The position numbers and the translations under genes were made by a program. 64,000 nt of DNA from MWAR01 sp035388825. Its GTDB lineage: Bacteria > Muiribacteriota > Ozemobacteria > Ozemobacterales > Ozemobacteraceae. Under the pieces are notes generated by a model, which did no database searches, was not told the DNA's origin, and saw only the letters and a list, made by a program, of their open reading frames with translations. Each line of letters begins with the position of its first letter. Positions within the stretch are counted from its first letter, which is position 1. The stretch covers positions 62,001-126,000 of the forward strand of contig DAOOQQ010000001.1 of the NCBI GenBank assembly GCA_035388825.1. The letters are read 5' to 3'. Positions 29,101 through 35,345 of the stretch are shown here, one piece after another.

Positions 29101-30418
29101 CGGTGCGCATGAACGGCCCCTGGCCGTCGGACGTCCTGGCGGCGAAGATCTCCTCGTTCACCGCCGGCTTCCGCCAGTATCCGCGGGAGACGCTCGGGTG
29201 CCGGATCCAGATTTCGCCGACGGTCCCGTCGGGGCGGACCTTGAAGGTGGCGGGATCGACGATGACAATCTCGACCCCCGGAGCCGGGCTGCCGCAATCG
29301 GCCACCCAGCGTGGATGTACATCTGTAGATATAACATCGCCGTCCCGTTCCAGTTTCGAGGCGCTGAGGGGGCGGAAAAGGGCCGGAGTGTCCGCGCGGC
29401 GGGTGGCGACCATCAGCGTCGCTTCGGCCAAGCCGTAACTCGGGTAGAACTGCCGTCTGTCGAACCCGTGCGGGGCAAAGGTTCTGCAGAAGGCGTCGAT
29501 CGTCGATTTCCGGATCGGCTCCGCTCCGGAATGGGCGACCCGCCAGGAGGAAAGATCGAGGCCGGCGGCTCGTTCCGGGGTATACCGGTCGACGCAGTGA
29601 TCGAAGGCGAAGTTCGGGCCTCCGCTGTTGGTCACCTTGTAGGTGGAAATCGCCCCCAGCCAGCGGAAGGGGTTTTTCAGGAAGCCGACCGGCGACATCT
29701 GATAGCTTTCTACTCCGGCCCAGACCGGCTCGAGGATCCCCTCGACCAGTCCGTAGTCATGGAAATTCGGCATCCAGTTGGCGGCGACGGCTCCCTCGGC
29801 TCCATAGTTCCAGGTATTGTAAAGCAGATCGAGGTTGGCGGTGATGTTGCCGTGCGCGACGATGACCCCTTTGGGGTCCGAGGTGGAGCCGGATGTGTAC
29901 TGGAGATAGGCGATGTCTTCCGCGGTGACCCGGACGGGATCGGCATTCCCCTCGGGAGCGCGATCCGTGGCGAAAAACGTCAGGCCGGCGAGCGGCGTTC
30001 CCGCGCCCACTTCGGCGAGCGGTTCGGCAATGCCCGACACGGAGAGGAGGAACGATGCGTCGGCATCGGCGGCGACGACGGCGATCCGGGGGAGGCTGCG
30101 TTTCAGGCGCGCGGTGTCGGGGGGGGGCAGCGGAATGGCGATGACTCCGGCATAGAGGCAGCCGAAGAACGCGGCGATGAAATCGAGGCCGGGGGGATAG
30201 GCCATAATCGCACGCGTACCGGCAGCGCCACGGGAGTTCAGCCAGGCGGCGATTCGCTGAGCTCGCCCGTCGAGCTCGGCGAATGTGACGGTTTCCGCCA
30301 CCGTGACACCATCTCTGAGGAAGTGGAAAATCGGGCGCACGGGGGTGTGTACAGCCTGCTGGCGAAGAGCCTCTGCAATGGAGCCGAAAGGCCGGCTCCG
30401 TCCCCGGTTGAGTGACAC
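20189..30418 (-). CDS. Loading and first modules: FAAL-ACP-KS-AT-DH-KR-ACP-C-A-PCP megasynthase
   Basis: A 3409-residue hybrid enzyme that starts the line. Residues 1-560 are a fatty acyl-AMP ligase (YLQYTSGSTSDPKGV, NFHDYGLVEGI), which adenylates a free fatty acid and loads it on the next ACP (LGLSSRDM near 619). PKS module: KS (about 674-1090, DTACSSS near 844, ETHGTGTPLGDP), AT (GHSIGEY near 1278, RAFHSPMM near 1381, malonyl type), DH (GHEIDGNIVFP near 1576 and LLDSLGQ near 1736, both catalytic motifs intact), KR (TGGLGALG near 1981, YAAANGYLDG near 2139) and ACP (LGLDSLTAL near 2291). NRPS module: C (HHIVCDGW near 2483), A (YTSGSTGRPKG near 2959, EYGPTEG near 3098) and PCP (IGGHSILLA near 3334). 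I read the A pocket as D-S-A-T-V-A-E-V-W and cannot assign a substrate. GTG start with AGGAAGGA eight bases upstream. Confidence 0.94.
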   Translation of the reverse strand: MSLNRGRSRPFGSIAEALRQQAVHTPVRPIFHFLRDGVTVAETVTFAELDGRAQRIAAWLNSRGAAGTRAIMAYPPGLDFIAAFFGCLYAGVIAIPLPPPDTARLKRSLPRIAVVAADADASFLLSVSGIAEPLAEVGAGTPLAGLTFFATDRAPEGNADPVRVTAEDIAYLQYTSGSTSDPKGVIVAHGNITANLDLLYNTWNYGAEGAVAANWMPNFHDYGLVEGILEPVWAGVESYQMSPVGFLKNPFRWLGAISTYKVTNSGGPNFAFDHCVDRYTPERAAGLDLSSWRVAHSGAEPIRKSTIDAFCRTFAPHGFDRRQFYPSYGLAEATLMVATRRADTPALFRPLSASKLERDGDVISTDVHPRWVADCGSPAPGVEIVIVDPATFKVRPDGTVGEIWIRHPSVSRGYWRKPAVNEEIFAARTSDGQGPFMRTGDLGFLMGGGVSLTGRLKDLVIVDGVNHYPNDIEQTVEEAHPALRKNAAAVFAIDTPQGERVAVTVEVESRDIDAGPIFTAIRGALSEHHDLETAAIVLIKKGSIAKTTSGKIQRRAMKEGYLAGTLQAIAAWHRDERPPSAPPAASASRAIETWLTERIASRFGITPVPLDAPFATLGLSSRDMVTLAVDLEEHLGVDVPPTLFWSHPTVTDLARSLDTPRRAVAAPSRSRPATTEPVAIVGIGCRFPGARGPEAFWRLLLDKVDAVTAVPTDRWDPATWYAPEPATPGKTNSRWGGFIDGIDRFDPLFFGLSPREAAPMDPQQRLALTVSWEALENAGIAPDRLRGSSGGVFIGVSSDDYARLQFDHAARTSPYAGVGAANALVANRISYALDLSGPSMAIDTACSSSLVAVHLAVRALRNGDCDLALAGGVNAILTPHVTVALSQARMMASDGRCKTFDAAADGYVRGEGCGIVVLKRLSDAIADGDRIEGVILGSAVNQDGKSNGQTAPNGNAQRRVIAEALADAHVAPGNIGFVETHGTGTPLGDPVEVEALVATLGEGRTPGSVCRLGALKTNIGHLESAAGIAGLIKATLAVRHGIIPANLHLKRRNPLIRLDEAAFALPADSTPWEGDRIAGVSSFGFGGTNAHVIVAAGPDHHETPRTERSRRALTVSAESDTALVASARRIAGWLAANPAANLDDVAATLNTGRSALHHRAGIVAGSREEAIDRLNAVTSGNAPSARPKIAFLYTGQGVLYPGAAHRLYESAPVFRAALDEIGNAMGGPFANVPGLLNADETRLSETAIAQPWLFALQFALTRLWAAWGVTPAAVVGHSIGEYMAATAAGVFTPADAARLLVERGRLTAQLPAGRMLAVMAGPEIVEPLVAEARGEISVASYNGKNIIVLSGTSGAVDEAARSLRSKGITAKPLALDRAFHSPMMEPLLHPFAAAAERVTFAEPVLPFFSTVTGKAESGLIATPGYWGDHIVRPVRFADTIACLAAEGFDTFVEIGPDPALIPMAKRCVETRATWLPSLRRGDDEWASLLSTAVTLFENGAPIDWRGVDLPYASRRLSLPTYPFEEQRCWTEPSSHPASPAAGDGPFLGEPVSIADRPGSRIWQAQFTLDDAPWLAGHEIDGNIVFPAACYTDMAFAAARTLGLAQPWRFAKVSFDAPLTIDPDEPVTLQTIAHPDGDGYRISFYSYKNNHYLLHASGTISRGDTPDCRPGHDQPAGRAESGEAFYTRWRERGNRWSGAFAGITDLSTDGECVIAHVSPAGPAAGPHGHIAHPGLLDSLGQPMAALAGEGDGAFVGRAFDAFTLCRPLAKGPFTSIVRRVGTGNGTVTGSVTVLDAAGEVVATIDRLVFTFVNAFRSGTMNHVLRWRSTPLPETGIPCHLAGEKGDLRAGATPAGSFAWVIDGTDETRLAGRLAEVAKQLEQSAGSFHLVIDNGFGTSTDTLTPAASAFLAFARTAAMERPDRWKGAIVTGTGHDPNSLPAALAAGGDGALSAGGFFRPRLVPVTTPRKPVSLRPEGAYLITGGLGALGLEAARWLAARGARRLILMTRTGLPPRNQWRTIPGTTPIGVKIAAVRELERLGVTVGTPAIDVADRQLLAGWLAQRDAEDAPPVAGLIHAAGSVATAYLHELTEQNAAPIIAGKADGAAALAGVFSGRGLDFILFYGSLSGLVGSPGLGAYAAANGYLDGLARTLRGRGEHAVSIGWGAFRGNGLAAGMTGSEEDPFGRLDPAGGTAALDQLIHANEPAIGHFAADWPAVLRRYPALAENGYLDELITPAAAPARTPGIDRNGLVFLAIEHRIAPVTAWLSATVGARLRIEGGFSATRPLTELGLDSLTALEIRNAVETAFGVRIGIVDLMRGSCVAELAERIAREVSPPAPAVTPGTSSAGPFPLSAGQRAVWLIDGMTPSSAYHVSFAARILSPIDPEAMRAAATDLAARHPMLRARFIPGDDGVTQRIADEIDIDYRLVDASGWDEPTLAAAMKQAYDEPFDLVAGPMLRLRLFRRSASETAFLLAVHHIVCDGWSLWILLDELGALYAARADGIALDIPQIPATFADAVQREQTFVTGAAGAAELAWWRERLADPPPPLELIGDRPRPPVARHHGATCRFITSGTLARDISALAGREKTTLFAVTLTAFHLLLSRLSGVRRIAVGVPSTGREEAAFAPVVGDFVNPVLIEAAVDPDLTFLDLLARVKDTSLAALGNSRYPFPLLVEHLRLPRDPARSPLFDAMFVFQKPQQSAGLTSLFIPGISADSVSWGGMQLQAFDLPQQEGQLEITLEVVETAGVLAGTIKYDTDRFDAPTADRIARRYHALLEQIAADPSRPVVAYDLRTVEEAAVITRTNETAASSPEEALLHRRFTATAQAGPERIAVIHGEHQLTYGVLDRRSDAVAAALRAVGARPGRIVGVTAPRSVETIVALLGVMKSGAAYLPLDPGYPGHRLSAMIADANPVAIVNAGGTALATLLPAIDVAAVPDAPPPADLAPAPGDPAYLIYTSGSTGRPKGVVVTHANLAASTHARSLIYGPAGRFLMLSSFSFDSSVAGTFWSLAYGGTLILPPDRYHEDIDALARLISDRKATHLLTLPSLYQTLLATAPAGTLSSLTTAVVAGEPCTAAVGKAHHAVIPYAKLYNEYGPTEGTVWATVHRLGPDERDPVPIGLPIPNVFIRILDDAGRPVPLGVAGEIHIGGAQVAAGYHGDPTRTASAFVPDPEGTGRLYRTGDRAYYRSDGSIVFIGRNDGQVKLRGYRIEIGDIEAAVRSLPGVTGAAVKVRGDRLIGYAAGDHLDAEALKRATGEQLPEYMVPAQWVILDHLPTGATGKIDRDALPDPTSTPDAAPPEGETESFVADIWRDVLGLPRVSATENFFDIGGHSILLARVHAKLARRFDVKLVDLYRYPTIRALSARIDAGSTAVQASSAASAGRLRAEARRGSRTRAVPGKRGGER

Positions 30419-30514
30419 GAACGGTTCCTTCCTCTGATTGCGCCGGCGTCCACCTTTTTCGGTGCTGCCGGAGCATTCTCAAACAACAATTCTGTCAGCC
30501 CTGAATAGGGACGT

Positions 30515-30544
30515 ATTTTACATGAAATCTCGCATCCCTGTCAT
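30515..30544 (-). promoter_or_regulatory. Probable promoter of the synthetase operon
   Basis: On the minus strand ATGACA (30539-30544) and TAAAAT (30515-30520) are 18 bases apart, each one mismatch from the sigma-70 consensus. This would give a leader of about 90 nt before the GTG at 30418. It is the only good promoter I see for the six-gene run, whose members overlap or abut. Confidence 0.6.
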
Positions 30545-30592
30545 GAAATAATATGGGGGGAGTCCCGGGAACAAACCTGGGCGCCGGGATTC

Positions 30593-30621
30593 TTGACACC
30601 CCCGATGGAACGAATTATCTT
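30593..30621 (+). promoter_or_regulatory. Probable promoter of the racemase gene
   Basis: TTGACA (30593-30598, perfect -35) and TATCTT (30616-30621) with a 17-base spacer. It lies inside the longest possible reading frame of the racemase, which supports the downstream GTG start at 30668. It diverges from the synthetase promoter only about 50 bp away. Confidence 0.6.
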
Positions 30622-30667
30622 CGACCCAGACAAGGTTTTCGCGGGTATTTTCAGAAAAGGGATCCAT

Positions 30668-31390
30668 GTGAGCCAGGATATTCTCCTGCCCGGAATCATT
30701 GGCGGCGCTGGGCCGATAGCCACCACCCAACTGTATCTGGGCATCGTATCCCGCTGCCGGCTTGCGGGGGTTCCTCACCGGCCGCCCTTGCTGATTGCCA
30801 GCCTTCACATCGATCTGGCAATGGAACAGCGCCTGCTAGAAACAGGGGACGGGGTCGAAGGGTATCTCGGACCTCTTCTCGAGGCAGGCAGGGCCCTGGA
30901 GCGGGGTGGCGCCGATTTTCTCGCCCTTCCCTGCAACACCCTCAGTCAGCTCCTTCCGGCGCTCGAGGCGGCCGTAGGGATTCCCGTGATGAGCATCGTC
31001 GATGCGGTTGCGGAAGAGGCGGCGCGTGCCGGGTGCCGGCGTGCCGGGCTGCTGGCCACTGGAGCCACGATCCATGCCGGATTGTTCCAGGCGGCTCTGG
31101 ATGCTCGCGGAATCGGGATCGTTTGTCTCGACGATGACCGCCTGGCGGGGCTGGCGGGGCTGATCCGGGAGGAAGTGGAGCAAGGCGGGAGTCCCGGCGG
31201 GGAACGTCTCGGTAAAGATATCGTAGAATATTTTACTTCTCACGGCGCGGATGCCCTGGTGGCTTGTTGTACCGAGTTGAAGTCGCTGATGGCCTGCTGG
31301 CCGCAAGGGCTGCCGGTGATCGACAGCCTCGATGCCCTGGGCACGGCGGTCGTTCGAAAGATGCTGGGAACGGCGTCACCTGCTGCGTGA
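30668..31390 (+). CDS. Asp/Glu racemase superfamily protein
   Basis: A 240-residue cofactor-independent amino-acid racemase of the aspartate/glutamate racemase fold. The N-terminal IGGAGPIATTQLY matches the family's GGxGPxAT signature. The two catalytic cysteines are both present, in LPCNTLSQ and in ACCTELK. The start chosen is GTG with AAAAGGGA just upstream, because a consensus promoter lies within the longer 265-residue frame. It is divergent from the peptide synthetase operon, so it may supply a D-amino acid (or D-Asp/D-Glu) to that pathway; a role in cell wall or amino-acid metabolism is equally possible. The family does not fix the substrate from motifs alone. Confidence 0.85.
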   Translation: MSQDILLPGIIGGAGPIATTQLYLGIVSRCRLAGVPHRPPLLIASLHIDLAMEQRLLETGDGVEGYLGPLLEAGRALERGGADFLALPCNTLSQLLPALEAAVGIPVMSIVDAVAEEAARAGCRRAGLLATGATIHAGLFQAALDARGIGIVCLDDDRLAGLAGLIREEVEQGGSPGGERLGKDIVEYFTSHGADALVACCTELKSLMACWPQGLPVIDSLDALGTAVVRKMLGTASPAA

Positions 31391-31428
31391 CCCGATTCCT
31401 GCCCGGCGGTCTGTGCTGGTGATATCCC

Positions 31429-34206
31429 TCAGTCTTTTCTGGTGCTGATCGCGCCCGAGTGGAGCATGCATTTGATCGATTTGATGCCGTTCTTTCCACA
31501 TTCGCCGGGCATGTGACCGCAGGGAAGCCGGCCGTCGCTTTTCGGGGGCTGTTGCACCCGGGGCGGTTCCGGCGGTTTCGGTTTGGCGGGTTCGCGCTTC
31601 GGCGGCTGGGGCTTTGCTGGCGGCTCGGGTTTGGGAGTGGTCCGGGAGGCGGCCGCGCGCAGAGAATCGAGGGCAGCCCGGAGGCCGGCAAGCGCCTGTG
31701 TTGCAGCGTTGTAGAGGGGCGTCAGTTGAGCGAGAGCGGTCTCGGCAAGGGTTCCTGCCTGGGCCGTTTCGGCGGATGACGTTCCTGCCGCGGGTTTCAG
31801 ACGGCCCGTCTCCTCGCGAATCTTGTCGGGAAGCCGCTCGAGCGTGCCGACCTCGCCGAAAAAGTCTTCGGGCATTTTCCCATCGGGACGCGTGATCCCG
31901 GCGAGTTTCGACCGGATCACCATCCAGTCGGCCTCGTCGGATTCCCGCTTTCCGGCGAAAAACCCTCCTGCCCTCTCGGCGCCGTTCCGAATCGCGTCGA
32001 ACGATGCGAGCGTTTTTTTATAGGCATCTTCATTTTTCCGCATGGCCTCGGCGTTGGAGACGGCCAGGCGGCCACGTTCGAGCAGCGAGGCCTTCGCCGT
32101 TTCGAGGCCGGCCAACAGCTCCGCGAAATGTTTCAGGGAGGCCATGGAGCCGATCAGCACCAGGTCTTTTTTCGCGGCATCGAGCGCTCCGGCGTGGCGG
32201 TCGCAGGATGTCGAAAGCACCTGGAGCGCCAGGAGGGCCGCCCCGCGATCACCCCCGGTGGTTACGTCGCGTTCCGCTGCCTGGGCCTGACGGAGGAGCT
32301 TCTGCATGTCGCTCGTCATTTCGGTGAAGCTACGGGTGAGCCGGCGCTGGGTATCTGGAAGGGTTTTGAGGGCATCCGACTCTTTCAGGCCGTTGACGGC
32401 CTCGATGTCGGCCTTCACCATCGCAAGGGCTTCATCGGCCTCCCGGCAGGACTGGCGAGCCGAACGGGTGTTCTGTTCGAGCACGGTTTTCAGATAGGCC
32501 GCCTGGCCGGAAAGGCGCTTCAGCTCGGCAACGGCGTCCTTCCCGAACTTCAGGGCCTTCGCGTTCTGCACGCTCTGCTCCATGTTCTGGGCCTGGATCT
32601 CGGCGAAACTCGTCTCGAGCACGTTTCTGGTGTCGAGCGCCTCCCCGACCAGGAAGATGGCCGAGTCGGCGGCGGTCACCGCAGCGCCGGCCGCGGTATG
32701 TGTGGCCGATTTCAGCAGGTCGTAGCCGCCGATCATCGTGCCGTGGAACGTGCCCTTGACCGTCGCCTCGCCCATGATCTTCAGCTTGACATACGTCGAG
32801 TCGATATCCTCCCCGGCGGCGAGATACTGCATCTTGAGTCGATCAATTTCTTTTGATGTATATTCAGCGGTTTCTTTCCTCGTCGACTCGAGCGTCGCGC
32901 CGATCGACATGTCCCACAGGATGCGGGTGGTGGTCTTGCCCTCGGCATACTGGTTGCGGACGTTCAGCACGGTGTTCACGAGGTTGAGGGCGGAGCCGAC
33001 GGTCGTGCCGGAGGGGGCGGCCGGTTTTTTCTTCAGTTCGGCGTTCACGCCGCGGGCGAACTCGCCGCCGTACTTGATCTCGAGATCGGCGATCGCCTGG
33101 GCCTTCTGGGTCGGGGGCAGGTTTTTCAGGGTGTCCGCGATGATTTTCTGGCCGGCCTCGACGTTCCCGCCGGCCGTTGCCGCCCCGGCGACGGCATCGC
33201 TGAACTTGCGGGTGGCGTTGCGGGCCAGGTGTTCGCTGACGGCGCCGACGAAAACTTCCGCCTGCTTCGTGGTCTTCGAGGCGTCGCGTTTCATCGCCCG
33301 GCTGATCTTTTCCCGGGATGCGCGCGCGTAAACATCCTCTGACAGGGGTTCGTCGGTCCCCGCCACGCGCACGAGATCGGCCCCGCGCGCGGCGCGATCG
33401 AGATACTTGCTCATGAACGCCGTGTGTTTGCTGATTTCGATATCGATGTTTTCGATTTCGTCGGGGGTGCTCGCCTTGCTGCGTTCCCCGTAGAATCGTC
33501 GGATCTCGCCGTCCATCAGGACCGTCTTTTTCTGCATCTCGGCCTCGAACGCGGAAATCTCGTGCGCATCCGGCGGCCGGGGAACTCCTCCGTCGAGGCT
33601 CAACTGTACCTTGGCTGCATCGGCGCTGGTATAGGCGAGGCCGCCCTCGGCATTGATATACTCGTTGGCTTTCTTGAACTCGCCGGGCTTCATATCATAC
33701 GGCGAGGGCATGATGTCGGTCGTCGTCTGCCTGGCCAGGTTCGTTCCCGCCGCAATCTCCACCCCCTGGGAGCGCAGATACTCGGCGCCCAGGCGGTTAT
33801 ACTCCTGCCTGGCCGCTTTCACGTTGTCGACCGTGAGGCTGCCCCGGGGGTTTTGGAGCTGGCGATCGGTATCGGTGCCCGGAGTATAGCTGGTGCGATC
33901 TTTCGTCGGCTCGACGGAGAGGCCGGTTTTCTCCGAGGCGGCGCGGATCAGTTCGTCATTTTTCGCGACGAACGCCTGCTGGTTGAGCTGGTAATCGGCG
34001 TCGGGAATCCGGTTTGCCATGGCGAGGTTGTTCACTCGCCGGTTTTCGAGGAACAGGATGGCCTTCTGCTTCTCTGTCGCCTGGCCGGCCGCGGCCGCCC
34101 GGGCGTAGGCGATCAGCTCGTCGTTCGAAACGCTCTGCCCATAAGCTTCACCGGCAAAGAGGGCCAGGGAAAGGCAGATCGTGAGGGCGAGACCGTGTCT
34201 GTTCAT
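31429..34206 (-). CDS. Large secreted helical protein of unknown function
   Basis: 925 residues from the ATG that begins MNRHGLALTICLSLALFAG, a clear signal peptide cut near AYGQS; the in-frame extension upstream lies inside the neighbouring gene and is not used. The mature protein is long, mostly helical and rich in Ala, Lys and Glu, with several stretches likely to form coiled coils (about 500-800). Near residue 870 it becomes proline-rich (repeated KPEPP, KPQPP, KPKPPEPP). The end carries LPCGHMPGECG and IKCML, a small Cys/His cluster that might bind metal or form disulfides. I do not recognise the family. It is one base downstream of the TPR membrane protein gene and probably co-translated, suggesting the two work together in the cell envelope. 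Confidence 0.8.
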   Translation of the reverse strand: MNRHGLALTICLSLALFAGEAYGQSVSNDELIAYARAAAAGQATEKQKAILFLENRRVNNLAMANRIPDADYQLNQQAFVAKNDELIRAASEKTGLSVEPTKDRTSYTPGTDTDRQLQNPRGSLTVDNVKAARQEYNRLGAEYLRSQGVEIAAGTNLARQTTTDIMPSPYDMKPGEFKKANEYINAEGGLAYTSADAAKVQLSLDGGVPRPPDAHEISAFEAEMQKKTVLMDGEIRRFYGERSKASTPDEIENIDIEISKHTAFMSKYLDRAARGADLVRVAGTDEPLSEDVYARASREKISRAMKRDASKTTKQAEVFVGAVSEHLARNATRKFSDAVAGAATAGGNVEAGQKIIADTLKNLPPTQKAQAIADLEIKYGGEFARGVNAELKKKPAAPSGTTVGSALNLVNTVLNVRNQYAEGKTTTRILWDMSIGATLESTRKETAEYTSKEIDRLKMQYLAAGEDIDSTYVKLKIMGEATVKGTFHGTMIGGYDLLKSATHTAAGAAVTAADSAIFLVGEALDTRNVLETSFAEIQAQNMEQSVQNAKALKFGKDAVAELKRLSGQAAYLKTVLEQNTRSARQSCREADEALAMVKADIEAVNGLKESDALKTLPDTQRRLTRSFTEMTSDMQKLLRQAQAAERDVTTGGDRGAALLALQVLSTSCDRHAGALDAAKKDLVLIGSMASLKHFAELLAGLETAKASLLERGRLAVSNAEAMRKNEDAYKKTLASFDAIRNGAERAGGFFAGKRESDEADWMVIRSKLAGITRPDGKMPEDFFGEVGTLERLPDKIREETGRLKPAAGTSSAETAQAGTLAETALAQLTPLYNAATQALAGLRAALDSLRAAASRTTPKPEPPAKPQPPKREPAKPKPPEPPRVQQPPKSDGRLPCGHMPGECGKNGIKSIKCMLHSGAISTRKD

Positions 34207-34207
34207 C

Positions 34208-35188
34208 TCAGTTCCCCAGTTCCTGGCGCATCTGACGGGCCGTTTTCGCCGTGGCGAGCACCCCCGGAGTTTCGGCGATGAGTTTATCGAGCAGGAGCCG
34301 CGCCTGGGATGCGTTGCCGACATCGGTGTAGAGGCCGGCCAGCAGGAGTTGCACTTCCTCCGGCTCGGCCGGGTCGAGGTTCAGGAGGCGTTCGAGCTCG
34401 AAGATGCCCCGGTTCAGATCGCCGCAGCAAGCGGCGAAATACGCGATCTGGCGGGCGGCTTTCCCGCAGCCGCCGGTGGGCAGCCAGGTGCGGCGTGCCG
34501 CCGTGGCGAAGGCGAGGTCATACCGGAGGGCCCGGGCGTAGGCATCGGCCAGCCGGGCCAGGAACGTGTCGCAGGGCGCGGTTTCCGCCAGGGCTTCGTA
34601 GAGGGCCGTGGCAAGCCTGATCGAGGCCAGATCGCCTTTGGCCATATAGGCGTCGGCGAGAGCCAGCACCACATCCGGGCTGCCCGGGTTGTTCCGGAAC
34701 GCCTCTTCCAGGGCGGCGATCCGTGTGCCGTCGGCATCAAGGGCCGATCGCGCCCAGTCCCTGCCGGAGTCGACGAGCTGCTTGCCTCGGGCTGCCATGT
34801 CGCGGCAGAAGCCCAGGACCGACCCATGCAGGCCGGGCGCGTGCTTTTCCATGAATGCGCGTGTCTTCGGCGTGTCGAGCTGCTCATAGATGCCGGTGTG
34901 CAACACCATCGTGCCGAGCACGAGGGACTCCGAGACGAACAGGGCCGCGAGCAGGACAGGCGGGACGAGGCAACTGGTGCGCGATGCCCGGAGCTGCCAG
35001 AGGAAGAGGGCGACGAACAGAAAGCCGCACGCCATCGCGTAGGGGGCCGGGGCTTCGAGATACACGACCGGTGCGGCGAAAAAGGCGCCCAGCAGCAGGA
35101 AGCACGCCGACATCACGAGCCCGAACAGGCAGGATGCACAGGAGCGTCCTTGCCGGGCCGCGGGTGAATTCTGCGGAAGATCCGTCAT
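34208..35188 (-). CDS. Membrane-anchored TPR-repeat protein
   Basis: 326 residues. The first 110 contain three to four hydrophobic segments (FGLVMSACFLLLGAFFAA, PYAMACGFLFVALFLW, CLVPPVLLAALFV and a weaker following one), so it is an integral membrane protein. From about residue 150 the sequence has helical repeats with TPR spacing and signature residues, such as NPGSPDVVLALADAYMAKGD and DPAEPEEVQLLLAGLYTDVG. Such domains hold proteins together rather than catalyse. First gene of a two-gene unit with the secreted helical protein, one base apart. No specific function can be given. Confidence 0.8.
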   Translation of the reverse strand: MTDLPQNSPAARQGRSCASCLFGLVMSACFLLLGAFFAAPVVYLEAPAPYAMACGFLFVALFLWQLRASRTSCLVPPVLLAALFVSESLVLGTMVLHTGIYEQLDTPKTRAFMEKHAPGLHGSVLGFCRDMAARGKQLVDSGRDWARSALDADGTRIAALEEAFRNNPGSPDVVLALADAYMAKGDLASIRLATALYEALAETAPCDTFLARLADAYARALRYDLAFATAARRTWLPTGGCGKAARQIAYFAACCGDLNRGIFELERLLNLDPAEPEEVQLLLAGLYTDVGNASQARLLLDKLIAETPGVLATAKTARQMRQELGN

Positions 35189-35212
35189 GATGCCATTCCT
35201 TCGGTTCGGGGA

Positions 35213-35233
35213 CGCCCGTCTGTCAGACGGGCG
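35213..35233. promoter_or_regulatory. Short perfect hairpin in divergent intergenic space
   Basis: CGCCCGTCT and AGACGGGCG form a 9-bp stem with a 3-base loop, just upstream of the TPR gene and of the DUF1848 gene on the other strand. No U-run follows, so it is more likely a regulator site or structural element than a terminator. Confidence 0.35.
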
Positions 35234-35297
35234 AGATCGGTGCTATGATACCTCATCCTGGGCTTCCTGACGAGCTTCCCTTTGAAAATGGGCAAAC

Positions 35298-35330
35298 GGG
35301 AACTCCTCGGCGTGAGGGCCGGGAGTTCCC
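35298..35330 (+). promoter_or_regulatory. Leader hairpin before the DUF1848 gene
   Basis: GGGAACTCC (35298-35306) and GGAGTTCCC (35322-35330) form a perfect 9-bp stem with a 15-base loop. It ends four bases before the GGGAGAG ribosome binding site of the next gene, so it could affect translation or attenuate transcription. Confidence 0.35.
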
Positions 35331-35345
35331 TCGGGAGAGAATGCC

